Origin: Vibrio caribbeanicus ATCC BAA-2122 | Lineage (GTDB): Bacteria > Pseudomonadota > Gammaproteobacteria > Enterobacterales > Vibrionaceae | NCBI RefSeq assembly: GCF_000165125.1 | Contig: NZ_AEIU01000121.1 | Coordinates: forward strand, 1-42,558 | Length of the DNA: 42,558 bases | Direction of reading: 5' to 3' | Part shown: one piece after another, positions 25,145 through 35,832 of the stretch | How the letters are laid out: each line of letters opens with the position of its first letter | How positions within the stretch are numbered: position 1 is the stretch's first letter | The notes under the pieces: generated by a model | Database searches by the model: none | Told to the model about the DNA's origin: nothing | What the model saw: only the letters and a program-made list of their open reading frames with translations | Program-made: the position numbers and the translations under genes

Positions 25145-27486
25145 TCTCCCTTAGATTGTTGAGCCAGCCACTGCCTCAGAATGGCAATGTCGTTATCGTA
25201 CTCGTTCTTTATTTCTTCAACCCAATCATTGATATTCTCCCACCATGCGGGAAGGTTAGGAGACTGCGCCTTATTTGCAACAAGCTGAATATGTTTCAAC
25301 CCAATCGATCCTGCTGCACCCTTAATTTTATGTGCTTCTGATACAATCCCATCTTGATGCTTTGCCACCATATTTGAATCTAGTATTTTGAGATAATCAG
25401 GCATCATGCCCTCAAACATTTTTATACTTTCCTTCATCGGCTCTACTCCAGCAATATTCACATAGGCTTCAAGCATGTCCACGTCCAGAATACGACTATA
25501 AATATCTGCACATTCAGCATCATCGATGACTGACGAATTAACAAAGGATTTATTTAGGCCTCCAGTAGTGAAATTTGCAATCACTTCTTCTACAGCAACC
25601 ACAGACAAAGGCTTGCTGATGGCGTCGTCCATACCTTTTTCTAGATATTCTTGCTTGTTTTTAAGGACATTTGCTGTCAAGGCGATCAAAGGAGGCAATG
25701 TCGCATAATGCTTACGAAAATAATGAGCGATATCAAAACCAGTCATATCTGGTAATTGAATATCCAGAAAAACCAAGTCATAGATTTCCGGATCAAACAT
25801 TTCTATTGCTTCCGAACCACTCATAGCTACTGAGACTTCGTGTCCCATACTTTCTAATAGTGAACGAGCAACCGTAATGTTTAGCTCAATGTCTTCGACC
25901 ATGAAAATATTGAGCTCGGGCGATTTCAACAGCTCATCTTTTGCCACAACTTTACTCAGGGGGGCTTCTATTGAAATAACAAAAGTGCTCCCGAAACCTT
26001 CTTCACTGGATACTTGAATATCTCCCTTCATCATATTGATGAGCTGCTTTGAAACCGCGAGCCCAATTCCAGTTCCCACCGCGTGTAAATTATCTTCTCC
26101 CGACTTCACTTGATAGTACATCGCAAAGATTTTATCGAGTTCTGAGGCAGGAATACCTATGCCACTGTCCTCAACCTCAATAGTAATATGCGCAACTTCA
26201 CTGACCACCTCAGAAGAAACACTAACAACAACTCCCCCTTCTTTAGTGAATTTCATCGCATTACTTATCAAGTTCCAAAGAACTTGCCGTAAACGTGTCG
26301 CATCAATATCAATCGAGAGCGGCAATTCACTTAGGCGCTCCATATCGAAGCGCAATCCCTTTTGAGACGCCATCAGGGCAGAAATACTCTCTATTTCTGC
26401 GATGAAATCACCAAAGTTCAAACTTGATGGGAATAACTCTAATTTTCGACGATCAAATTTATCCATATCAATGATATCACTGAAAATATTACCGAGCGTA
26501 ATTGCACTAACGTTGATGGTCTGCATTTGATGGCGTTGTTCTTCATTGAGTGGACTATCGAGTAACATTCGACTCAAACCAACAATCCCATTTAATGGTG
26601 TTCTAAGCTCATGACTGATGGTAGAGATAAATGTCGTTTTATCTCTGCTCGCTTGCTCAAGCGATTCTTCATGACGTTTTCGCTCGGTAATATCTCGTCC
26701 AAAACCTACAAGTCCCAAATGACGACCATCTTTGCTGTAGAAAGGCACTTTGCGAAGTTCAAAATAGTTTCTTCTACCATCGGGATATTCGAGCCATTGT
26801 TCGTAGGTTAATGAGGTGTTTTCTGCAAACACTTTTTGGTCAGTATCAACAATTTGCTGAGCAACCTCTTTGCTGTAAACATCCCATGGAGTGAGGCCAA
26901 CAAGTTGATTCTCTGGCTTACCAGTTAGCTTCTCCATGGCTTTATTACAGCCAGAAAATACACCCTGTGCATTGCGGTAATAGATAAGATCTGGCGAAGC
27001 ATCAATGAAAGAACGTAGTAATGCTGTACGCTCTGCTAACTCAACCTGAGTCCTCTCTCTTTGATAAACCTCATTTTCCAGATCTTGCATCGCCTCTTCG
27101 CGAGCTTCTTCAGCTTTGATCCGCTCTTCAATCTCAAGGTTAAGTTGGCTTATGTTATTTTGGAGTTTCTGATTCAGCTCTTGATCTCGAGAACGCATGT
27201 CCTTTAATTTTTCGACCAACTTTGTCAATCTTTGCCGTGATTCCTCCAATTGATCAACCACAACCGACAGAAAATAGACAGCCCAAGGTGTAATCAAAAG
27301 ACCAAAGAAAACAGAACGAACTATATCAATATCATCAACTTGCCCATTAAGTACTAGAGTAATGCCAACTTGAACGACAACGGCTAAAGCAACCAGAGCA
27401 AGAGCAAGTAATATTGAAAAACGAAGGATTCCAAGCCTTACGAGCAAATCAACATAATACTGGGCCAAATTCTTAATCGGCTTCAT
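25141..27486 (-). CDS. arcB: Aerobic respiration control sensor kinase ArcB
   Basis: ArcB is the tripartite hybrid kinase that senses quinone redox state and phosphorylates ArcA. The 781-residue protein has two membrane segments (about 22-42 and 58-77), a coiled coil (80-155), a PAS domain (156-270), the phosphorylation site His292 in FISTISHELRTP, an ATPase domain (about 395-510), a receiver with Asp575 (FLDIQLPD), and an Hpt domain with His719 (AHKIKGAAGS). Numbering matches E. coli to His292. Cys180 is kept, but position 241, a redox cysteine in E. coli, is Tyr here. The arcA gene is not next to it. A GGAG ribosome site precedes the start. Confidence 0.97.
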   Translation of the reverse strand: MKPIKNLAQYYVDLLVRLGILRFSILLALALVALAVVVQVGITLVLNGQVDDIDIVRSVFFGLLITPWAVYFLSVVVDQLEESRQRLTKLVEKLKDMRSRDQELNQKLQNNISQLNLEIEERIKAEEAREEAMQDLENEVYQRERTQVELAERTALLRSFIDASPDLIYYRNAQGVFSGCNKAMEKLTGKPENQLVGLTPWDVYSKEVAQQIVDTDQKVFAENTSLTYEQWLEYPDGRRNYFELRKVPFYSKDGRHLGLVGFGRDITERKRHEESLEQASRDKTTFISTISHELRTPLNGIVGLSRMLLDSPLNEEQRHQMQTINVSAITLGNIFSDIIDMDKFDRRKLELFPSSLNFGDFIAEIESISALMASQKGLRFDMERLSELPLSIDIDATRLRQVLWNLISNAMKFTKEGGVVVSVSSEVVSEVAHITIEVEDSGIGIPASELDKIFAMYYQVKSGEDNLHAVGTGIGLAVSKQLINMMKGDIQVSSEEGFGSTFVISIEAPLSKVVAKDELLKSPELNIFMVEDIELNITVARSLLESMGHEVSVAMSGSEAIEMFDPEIYDLVFLDIQLPDMTGFDIAHYFRKHYATLPPLIALTANVLKNKQEYLEKGMDDAISKPLSVVAVEEVIANFTTGGLNKSFVNSSVIDDAECADIYSRILDVDMLEAYVNIAGVEPMKESIKMFEGMMPDYLKILDSNMVAKHQDGIVSEAHKIKGAAGSIGLKHIQLVANKAQSPNLPAWWENINDWVEEIKNEYDNDIAILRQWLAQQSKGE

Positions 27487-27572
27487 TTAAAACTCCAGAG
27501 GACGCAATTCCATTGATACTAACTGTTTTATTCTAAGGTTGTAGAAAAGGTTAAAAAGAGTGGGAACTTGGT

Positions 27573-29315
27573 CTAACTCATTTGATAAGCGTGGGTTCTA
27601 TTTCGACCGTTTGCTTTCGCTTTATACAACGCAATATCTGCCCGAGAGACCAACTTTTCACTGCTTGTTCCATAGGCAGGAACAAAGCACGCTAGGCCAA
27701 TGCTGACCGTTAAGCGGTCAGAAACGCTAGATGTTTTGTGGGCAATCGATAGTTTACCAATTTCGGAATGAATACGCTCTGCCACTTGGAGTGCCCCTTC
27801 GGTATTGGTATTGGGTAAAATGAAGGCAAATTCTTCGCCCCCATACCTAGCGACACAATCACTAGAGCGATTTATTACGGATTTAAAAATATCCGCAACT
27901 TTGATTAATGCTTCATCTCCCATCTGATGTCCATACTCATCGTTGTACCCTTTAAAATAGTCAACATCGCATAACATAACGCAAAGAGGGGATTGCTCAC
28001 GGATATGAAGGAACCACAATGTCTCTAACCTCTCATCAAAGCGACGACGATTACATATCTGAGTCAAGCCATCAATAAAACTCAGCTTTTCCAGTTCTTC
28101 ATTTGCTGCCTCAAGTTGTTTTTCAACCAAATACCGCTCTGAGACATCACGAGCCATCACTAAAACACCAAAGGTACCAGACACTGGGTCTCTAAAGGGC
28201 GATTTCACAACATCATACCAAGTGGATGAGCCATCACTAAGATAAATCCTATCGATATAGCGTAAAGATACCCCCTGACTCAATACTTTATTATCGGTTT
28301 CTGATAGACGTTCGTAAGAGGCTTTAGGAATCACATCTTGCAATCTTTTTCCCAATAAATCATCAATTCGAGAGATACCTAGTGCTTTAACAAAAGGTTC
28401 ATTACATGCTTGATAGACCATATTTTCATTGAAAATTCCGATAGAGTCAGGGCTTGATTCCAATATACTCTGTAAAATCGAGTCTCTTTGAGCAAGTGCG
28501 GCCTCAGTACTCTTACGCTTTTCCATCTCATCACGCAAGCTCTGCTGCATTTCATACCAACCTGTAACATCATGGCTGATACTTAGTGTACCTATTTTTT
28601 CCCCATGCGAATTCATTAACGTGTTCTGATAACTCTCAAGCAAACAACTTCGTCCTTCTGGACTCACTGTCCATTTACGGTAGCTGGCTCGCCCCTTCAT
28701 GACATTTTGAATATCGGCAAGCCCCTCATCCTCGCGATTAAGCCAGAAACGTTGAAAAGCCCTATTGCTCGCAACCACCTCACCTTGCAGATTTTTGACA
28801 AAAATTAATTCAGACATGTTGTCGAAGGCACTCTTGATTGTTGAGAGAGATTCAACCTGCTGCTTAAGTTCAGAATGCGTGGGATGTTTAACAGAAAAGT
28901 GCAAAATCCAAACATGACGACGCTTGTATAACGAACGCTTACCGGTCAAATTGAGGACCAATGATGCCCCTCCAGATACTGGCCAATTCATAGTTTGAGT
29001 GAGACCTGCGTGTTTTGTGCAATCAATTAAGACATCTTTAATGAAGCATTGAGTCACTCGATCCGGTAATTTGAACTCTTTACCAACTTTGCGAATACCC
29101 AGTATTTGGCACGCTGTACTATTGGCTAAAATAAGCTTCTGATTAGACTCATCCAAAATCACTAACGCATTCGGTGCGAACATAAAAAGTTGTCTAAGCT
29201 GAGTCTGATGCCAATGATGGAGTTGTAAAATCACTATTACTAAACAAACGATCAGCGTATAAAGCACCGTGTGTGCTTGAAAATCTGCCCACAACCAATC
29301 TAACGCGTCATACAT
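27573..29315 (-). CDS. PAS-PAS-PAS-GGDEF membrane diguanylate cyclase
   Basis: The 580-residue protein should make cyclic di-GMP from GTP at the inner membrane. It has one membrane segment (about 15-33), up to three PAS-like domains (about 40-145, 160-255 and 275-395), a short helical linker and a GGDEF domain (about 405-577). The active-site motif is GGEEF at 492-496, and the product-inhibition site RxxD is present as RSSD at 483-486, so it is predicted active with feedback control. It lies 86 bases upstream of arcB on the same strand with no obvious terminator. A GGDEF gene next to arcB also occurs in V. cholerae, as I recall it. Confidence 0.93.
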   Translation of the reverse strand: MYDALDWLWADFQAHTVLYTLIVCLVIVILQLHHWHQTQLRQLFMFAPNALVILDESNQKLILANSTACQILGIRKVGKEFKLPDRVTQCFIKDVLIDCTKHAGLTQTMNWPVSGGASLVLNLTGKRSLYKRRHVWILHFSVKHPTHSELKQQVESLSTIKSAFDNMSELIFVKNLQGEVVASNRAFQRFWLNREDEGLADIQNVMKGRASYRKWTVSPEGRSCLLESYQNTLMNSHGEKIGTLSISHDVTGWYEMQQSLRDEMEKRKSTEAALAQRDSILQSILESSPDSIGIFNENMVYQACNEPFVKALGISRIDDLLGKRLQDVIPKASYERLSETDNKVLSQGVSLRYIDRIYLSDGSSTWYDVVKSPFRDPVSGTFGVLVMARDVSERYLVEKQLEAANEELEKLSFIDGLTQICNRRRFDERLETLWFLHIREQSPLCVMLCDVDYFKGYNDEYGHQMGDEALIKVADIFKSVINRSSDCVARYGGEEFAFILPNTNTEGALQVAERIHSEIGKLSIAHKTSSVSDRLTVSIGLACFVPAYGTSSEKLVSRADIALYKAKANGRNRTHAYQMS

Positions 29316-29365
29316 TCACTCACATCCATTTACTTATTTGACACACATACTTTTTAAGTTCTCAA

Positions 29366-29394
29366 TGATAACCAGCATGGATATACAATCCAAG
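29366..29394 (-). promoter_or_regulatory. Candidate promoter of the GGDEF-arcB cluster
   Basis: On the minus strand TTGGAT, a 17-base spacer and TATCAT (5 of 6) stand about 50 bases upstream of the GGDEF gene. The -35 is weak. Confidence 0.4.
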
Positions 29395-29624
29395 TACTGA
29401 AGTTATTTTGTGGTCATTTTATTAAAAACCATAAATCAATAACTTTGAGAACACTATCTCTACCAGCAAGCAAAAACATAGACGATTATTCTATTTTTAT
29501 TTTAGTTATCAACATCATAAATGTTACAAAAATGTAATAACAATTAACATAACCACATGATATATATACCATTTAAACAGAAAAAATCAATTCACGAGTA
29601 ATTGAAGCTTTTTTTACTTACAAC

Positions 29625-29653
29625 TTGACCTTTTTCATTATTACCGATAGTTT
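29625..29653 (+). promoter_or_regulatory. Candidate promoter of gltBD
   Basis: TTGACC (5 of 6), a 17-base spacer and TAGTTT (weak -10) lie about 160 bases upstream of gltB. It is the best -35 match in the region, but the -10 is poor. Confidence 0.35.
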
Positions 29654-29772
29654 GTGATGTAAGAGATATTCATATTTAGTGAATTTTTATTAAACATAAA
29701 AAGTACAAAACAATATACGATAATTATAAATAGCAATTAGTCGTAAAAACCGACTTCTATACATGTTGGTTG

Positions 29773-29791
29773 CTCTGTCAGGAAGACAGAG
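29773..29791 (+). promoter_or_regulatory. Hairpin in the gltB 5' leader beside the ribosome site
   Basis: A perfect 7-base stem CTCTGTC / GACAGAG with loop AGGAA ends 5 bases before the AAGGGAG ribosome site of gltB. The loop itself carries a Shine-Dalgarno-like AGGA. Confidence 0.55.
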
Positions 29792-29810
29792 AAGCAAAGG
29801 GAGAATTGCA

Positions 29811-32800
29811 ATGACTTTATACGATTCCAGTTTCGAGCGTGATAACTGTGGATTTGGCTTAATAGCTCACATGACTGGCGAACCGAGCCACAAGGTTGTA
29901 CGCACGGCAATATCAGCTTTAGACCGTATGACACACCGTGGTGGTATTGCTGCTGACGGTAAGACTGGCGATGGCTGCGGCCTCTTGCTACAAAAGCCAG
30001 ATTCTTTCCTACAACAGATCGCCTCAGAACATAGCTTTAACCTCAGCAAACAGTATGCTGTTGGTATGATTTTTCTCAGTCAAGATTCTGACAAAAGGCG
30101 TTATGCAAAGCAAATCATCGAACAAGAGCTCACCAAAGAAACAATGACCATAGCAGGCTGGAGAGAGGTCCCCATCAACTCTTCAGTCCTCGGCCCAATC
30201 GCCCTAGAATCCGTTCCTCAGATAGAACAAATATTCATATCAGCTCCAGCAGGCTGGCGAGAGAGAGATGTCGAAAGACGCTTATATATTGCTCGTCGAC
30301 GGATAGAGAAACAGATCGATACTGATAAGGATGAGGACTTCTATGTTTGCAGTCTCTCCACTCAAGTCATCGTATACAAAAGCCTCTGCATGCCTGCTGA
30401 TCTGCCAAGATTTTACCTTGATCTCGCAGATCTTCGCATGGAGTCCGCGATATGCTTATTCCATCAAAGGTTTTCTACCAATACCCAACCCAGATGGCCG
30501 CTAGCACAACCGTTTCGCTACCTAGCACACAACGGTGAAATCAATACTATTCAAGGCAATAGACAATGGGCTAGAGCAAGAGCCTACAAATTTTCCTCTC
30601 CTCTCTTGCCTGATCTTCACACTGCTGCACCTTTTGTTAATGAATCAGGGTCAGACTCATCAAGCCTTGATAATATGCTTGATCTCTTTCTTGCAGGCGG
30701 TATGGATGTATTTCGAGCGATGCGCATGCTCGTGCCACCTGCTTGGCAAAATCATCCGGAAATGGATAGCGAACTGCGCGCTTTCTATGATTTCAACTCT
30801 AAACATATGGAGCCTTGGGATGGCCCTGCAGGGATCGTCCTATCAGATGGGCGCTATGCTGCATGTAACCTTGACCGAAATGGTCTCAGGCCAGCACGCT
30901 ATGTTATTACAAAAGATAAACTCATAACCATTGCTTCAGAGGTCGGTATCTGGGACTACGCACCAGATGAAGTCGCAGAAAAAGGAAGAGTTGGCCCAGG
31001 CGAGCTCTTAGTGGTTGACACGCGAAAAGGAAAACTATGGCAATCGAGTGAGATTGATGAAGAATTAAAACATCGGCATCCTTACAAAAGTTGGATGAAG
31101 GAAAACGTATGCAAGCTAAGACCATTTAAAGAATTGCCGGACTCTCTAGTAGGAGCACGAACGTTTAACGACGACTCACTCACCACTTATCAAAAGCAAT
31201 TCATTGTCACCAATGAAGAGTTAGATCAAGTGCTTCGTGTGCTAGGTGATGTTGGACAAGAAGCGGTTGGTTCAATGGGGGACGATACGCCTATGGCGGT
31301 ATTGTCATCTAAAGAGCGCTTAATTACTGATTACTTTAGACAAAAATTTGCTCAAGTAACTAATCCGCCTATCGACCCACTCAGAGAAAAACATGTGATG
31401 TCTCTTGCAACCAGTGTTGGTCAAGAGATGAATGTATTTTGTGAAACAGACGGACACGCCCACCGAGTGACGTTTGATTCACCTATTTTACTCTACTCTG
31501 ATCTTCATCAGTTGCTGGAACTCAGCGATGATTATTATCGCTCTGCCCATATAGATATAAACTATGACCCCAAAGAGAAAGGACTAAAGCAAGCCATCGC
31601 CGACCTTTGTAACCAAGCAGAAACCAAGGTCAGTCAGGGTGCTGTGTTATTGATTTTGTCCGATAAAACGATAGCGAAAGGAAAATTACCTATTCCTGCT
31701 GCTATGGCCGTAGGTGCAGTACAAAATCGCCTAGTCGAAAAAGACATGCGCTGTGATGCGAACATTATTGTGGAAACAGGGGCAGCAAGAGACCCACACC
31801 AATTTGCAGTACTGCTTGGCTTCGGTGCTACTGCTATCTACCCTTACCTTGCTTATGAATCTCTGGCAAAAATGGTTGATGAAGGTAGCATTGCAAAAGG
31901 GTACCGTGAGGTTATGCAGAACTACCAGTCTGGGATTAATAAAGGACTGTATAAGATCATGTCTAAAATGGGCATATCAACCGTTGCATCTTATCGTTGC
32001 TCACAACTTTTTGAAGCTATTGGGCTTCATAAAGATATCATTAATTCCTGTTTTAAAGGGGTAATAAGTCGTATACAAGGTGCTGACTTTGATGATATCG
32101 AACAAGATCTGTTTAACCTCAACCGAATCGCATGGATCAAACGTAAACCTCTTCAACACGGTGGCTTGCTCAAGTATGTTCACGGTGGTGAATTTCATGC
32201 TTATAACCCTAATGTCGTCAATAAACTTCAATTGGCTGTCAAATCGGGGCAAAACGCTGATTATCTGGATTACGCCAAACAAGTTAACGATCGCCCAGTA
32301 GCAATGCTTCGCGACCTCCTTACTCTGGTTCCCGTCGCGAAACCCATCCCGATGGAAAAAATTGAGCCCGCAAGTGAACTTTTCAAGCGATTTGATTCAG
32401 CAGCAATGTCGATTGGTGCTCTAAGCCCAGAAGCACACGAAGCCTTAGCTGTTGCCATGAACCGACTTGGTGGATTTTCCAACTCTGGTGAGGGAGGAGA
32501 AGATCCCAAAAGGTTCGGTACCCAAAGAAACTCCCGCATCAAGCAAGTCGCCTCAGGGCGCTTTGGAGTAACACCACACTATTTAGTCAACGCTGATGTG
32601 CTTCAAATAAAAGTTGCGCAAGGTGCAAAACCTGGAGAGGGTGGGCAATTACCTGGCCATAAGGTTACGGCAGAAATTGCCAAGCTTAGATACTCTGTTC
32701 AAGGTGTAACCTTAATTTCGCCACCACCGCATCACGATATCTACTCGATCGAGGATCTCGCTCAGCTGATTTTTGATTTAAAGCAAGTCAACCCAGAGGC

Positions 32801-34280
32801 TTTAGTTTCGGTCAAACTCGTATCTGAACCTGGAGTCGGAACCATAGCAACAGGGGTAGCTAAAGCTTATGCTGACCTTATCACTATATCAGGTTATGAC
32901 GGTGGTACTGCAGCAAGTCCCCTAACTTCAGTAAAATACGCAGGTAGTCCCTGGGAGCTTGGCCTTGCAGAGACACAGCAAGCGCTAGTTGCCAATGGCG
33001 TTCGACACAAGATCCGCTTACAAGTTGATGGAGGACTTAAAACTGGGCTTGACGTGGTAAAAGCAGCAATTTTAGGTGCTGAGAGTTTTGGTTTCGGAAC
33101 CGCTCCAATGGTCGCAATGGGATGTAAGTTCCTACGAATCTGTCATTTGAATAACTGTGCTACTGGAGTCGCCACTCAAGACAATACTTTACGTAAAGAG
33201 TACTTCAAAGGGCTACCCGACATGGTCATGAACTATTTCGTCGGGCTCGCTGAAGAAGTTCGCCAGCTTCTAGCTACATTAGGCGTCGAAAAATTAACTG
33301 ACTTAATAGGTCGTCTTGATCTTCTTAAACAAGTTGAAGGGATGACTGCAAAACAAAGTAAATTAGATTTGAGTGGGATACTCACTAAACCGGTCTCTCC
33401 CGATCATCATCCAGTCTCTTGGACCGAGCCCAATACACCATTTGATGATGCACAGCTCAATCAAGCCATGTTGCTCAAAGCACAAGACGCGATTGATAAA
33501 AAATATCCAGCTGAATTTTTTTATGATGTCATCAATACCGATCGTTCTATTGGCGCACGTATTTCTGGAGAAATTGCCAAAAAACACGGCAATCAGGGAA
33601 TGTCCTCAACTCCGATCAAGATCCATTTACGAGGAACAGCAGGACAATCATTCGGTGTTTGGAATGCGGGAGGGCTTGAGCTTTACCTCACAGGGGATGC
33701 GAACGACTACGTAGGTAAAGGTATGGCAGGTGGCAAGATCACGATTAAACCTCATCAGGGTACCGCTTTCTCTTCTCATGAAGCCGCAATTATCGGCAAT
33801 ACCTGCTTATATGGCGCGACAGGTGGAAAACTTTTTGCCGCTGGAACCGCTGGTGAACGTTTTGCTGTTCGTAATTCAGGCACAATTGCTGTCCTCGAAG
33901 GCTCTGGTGACAATGCATGCGAGTATATGACGGGAGGTATTGTTGCCATTTTAGGCTCTACAGGCGTTAATTTTGGGGCAGGCATGACTGGCGGCTTCGC
34001 CTACGTTCTTGACAAAACAGAAGACTTCCTCGACCGAATTAACCAAGAATCCGTCGATACTGTTAACTTGTCTGATCTGGTGATCCACCAAGAGCACCTG
34101 CGAGGGTTAATTGCGGAGCATTTAGAAGAAACAGGATCAAGTTACGCTGAAACAATATTGGCTAATTTTGATGAGTGGATCCCTAAATTTATGCTGGTAA
34201 AACCTAAAGCCGCAGATGTCAGTACCTTACTAGGTCATCAAAGCAGAAGTGCCGCTGAATTGCGTGTCCAGGTCCAATAA
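29811..34280 (+). CDS. gltB: Glutamate synthase (NADPH) large subunit
   Basis: GltB transfers the amide nitrogen of glutamine to 2-oxoglutarate, giving glutamate. I start at 29811 (AAGGGAG ribosome site), giving 1489 residues. The first 12 residues are a propeptide removed to expose Cys13 (CGFGL), the amidotransferase nucleophile. The central and FMN-binding synthase domains follow, with NSGEGGEDPKRFG and a [3Fe-4S] cluster at Cys1105, Cys1111 and Cys1116. The C-terminal glycine-rich beta-helix is GXXGXXXG-like (GGLELYLTGDANDYVGKGMAGG). The open frame begins 16 codons earlier, but that segment contains the hairpin and ribosome site. It is followed by gltD. Confidence 0.98.
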   Translation: MTLYDSSFERDNCGFGLIAHMTGEPSHKVVRTAISALDRMTHRGGIAADGKTGDGCGLLLQKPDSFLQQIASEHSFNLSKQYAVGMIFLSQDSDKRRYAKQIIEQELTKETMTIAGWREVPINSSVLGPIALESVPQIEQIFISAPAGWRERDVERRLYIARRRIEKQIDTDKDEDFYVCSLSTQVIVYKSLCMPADLPRFYLDLADLRMESAICLFHQRFSTNTQPRWPLAQPFRYLAHNGEINTIQGNRQWARARAYKFSSPLLPDLHTAAPFVNESGSDSSSLDNMLDLFLAGGMDVFRAMRMLVPPAWQNHPEMDSELRAFYDFNSKHMEPWDGPAGIVLSDGRYAACNLDRNGLRPARYVITKDKLITIASEVGIWDYAPDEVAEKGRVGPGELLVVDTRKGKLWQSSEIDEELKHRHPYKSWMKENVCKLRPFKELPDSLVGARTFNDDSLTTYQKQFIVTNEELDQVLRVLGDVGQEAVGSMGDDTPMAVLSSKERLITDYFRQKFAQVTNPPIDPLREKHVMSLATSVGQEMNVFCETDGHAHRVTFDSPILLYSDLHQLLELSDDYYRSAHIDINYDPKEKGLKQAIADLCNQAETKVSQGAVLLILSDKTIAKGKLPIPAAMAVGAVQNRLVEKDMRCDANIIVETGAARDPHQFAVLLGFGATAIYPYLAYESLAKMVDEGSIAKGYREVMQNYQSGINKGLYKIMSKMGISTVASYRCSQLFEAIGLHKDIINSCFKGVISRIQGADFDDIEQDLFNLNRIAWIKRKPLQHGGLLKYVHGGEFHAYNPNVVNKLQLAVKSGQNADYLDYAKQVNDRPVAMLRDLLTLVPVAKPIPMEKIEPASELFKRFDSAAMSIGALSPEAHEALAVAMNRLGGFSNSGEGGEDPKRFGTQRNSRIKQVASGRFGVTPHYLVNADVLQIKVAQGAKPGEGGQLPGHKVTAEIAKLRYSVQGVTLISPPPHHDIYSIEDLAQLIFDLKQVNPEALVSVKLVSEPGVGTIATGVAKAYADLITISGYDGGTAASPLTSVKYAGSPWELGLAETQQALVANGVRHKIRLQVDGGLKTGLDVVKAAILGAESFGFGTAPMVAMGCKFLRICHLNNCATGVATQDNTLRKEYFKGLPDMVMNYFVGLAEEVRQLLATLGVEKLTDLIGRLDLLKQVEGMTAKQSKLDLSGILTKPVSPDHHPVSWTEPNTPFDDAQLNQAMLLKAQDAIDKKYPAEFFYDVINTDRSIGARISGEIAKKHGNQGMSSTPIKIHLRGTAGQSFGVWNAGGLELYLTGDANDYVGKGMAGGKITIKPHQGTAFSSHEAAIIGNTCLYGATGGKLFAAGTAGERFAVRNSGTIAVLEGSGDNACEYMTGGIVAILGSTGVNFGAGMTGGFAYVLDKTEDFLDRINQESVDTVNLSDLVIHQEHLRGLIAEHLEETGSSYAETILANFDEWIPKFMLVKPKAADVSTLLGHQSRSAAELRVQVQ

Positions 34281-34300
34281 TCGTCATGGAGGATAATTAA

Positions 34301-35716
<1,416 letters not shown>

Positions 35717-35720
35717 TAAG

Positions 35721-35747
35721 TAGGTTGATGGTAACACCATCAACCTA
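35721..35747. terminator. Strong stem-loop after gltD, lacking a T-run
   Basis: A perfect 12-base stem with loop AAC starts 4 bases past the gltD stop. No T-run follows on the plus strand, so it is either a 3' end stabiliser or an atypical terminator. Confidence 0.5.
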
Positions 35748-35832
35748 ACGCTCGAGTAACGTCAATAGACTTTGACGAAATAGGATTTTCAATCTATACA
35801 TGATAGATTTTTTTATTTCCAGAGAGATAGTT

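Larger units (their letters stand above)
29316..29810. other. Divergent control region between the GGDEF gene and gltB
   Basis: About 495 very AT-rich bases hold no credible gene. Contents seen are a candidate promoter for the GGDEF gene (29366-29394, minus), a candidate gltB promoter (29625-29653), 11-base-spaced GTTA-type repeats at 29523-29537, and a hairpin next to the gltB ribosome site (29773-29791). Confidence 0.7.

Noticed and set aside
29359-29452. Inverted repeat GTTCTCAA / TTGAGAAC in the gltB-GGDEF gap
   Set aside because: The arms are only 8 bases and 78 bases apart; likely chance in AT-rich DNA.
29763-29810. N-terminal extension of gltB by 16 codons
   Set aside because: It contains the leader hairpin and the AAGGGAG ribosome site; GltB propeptides begin at MTLYDSSF here.
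29316-29810. sigma54 promoter (GG-N10-GC) for gltBD
   Set aside because: I looked for the TGGCAC-N5-TTGC pattern and saw no acceptable match.
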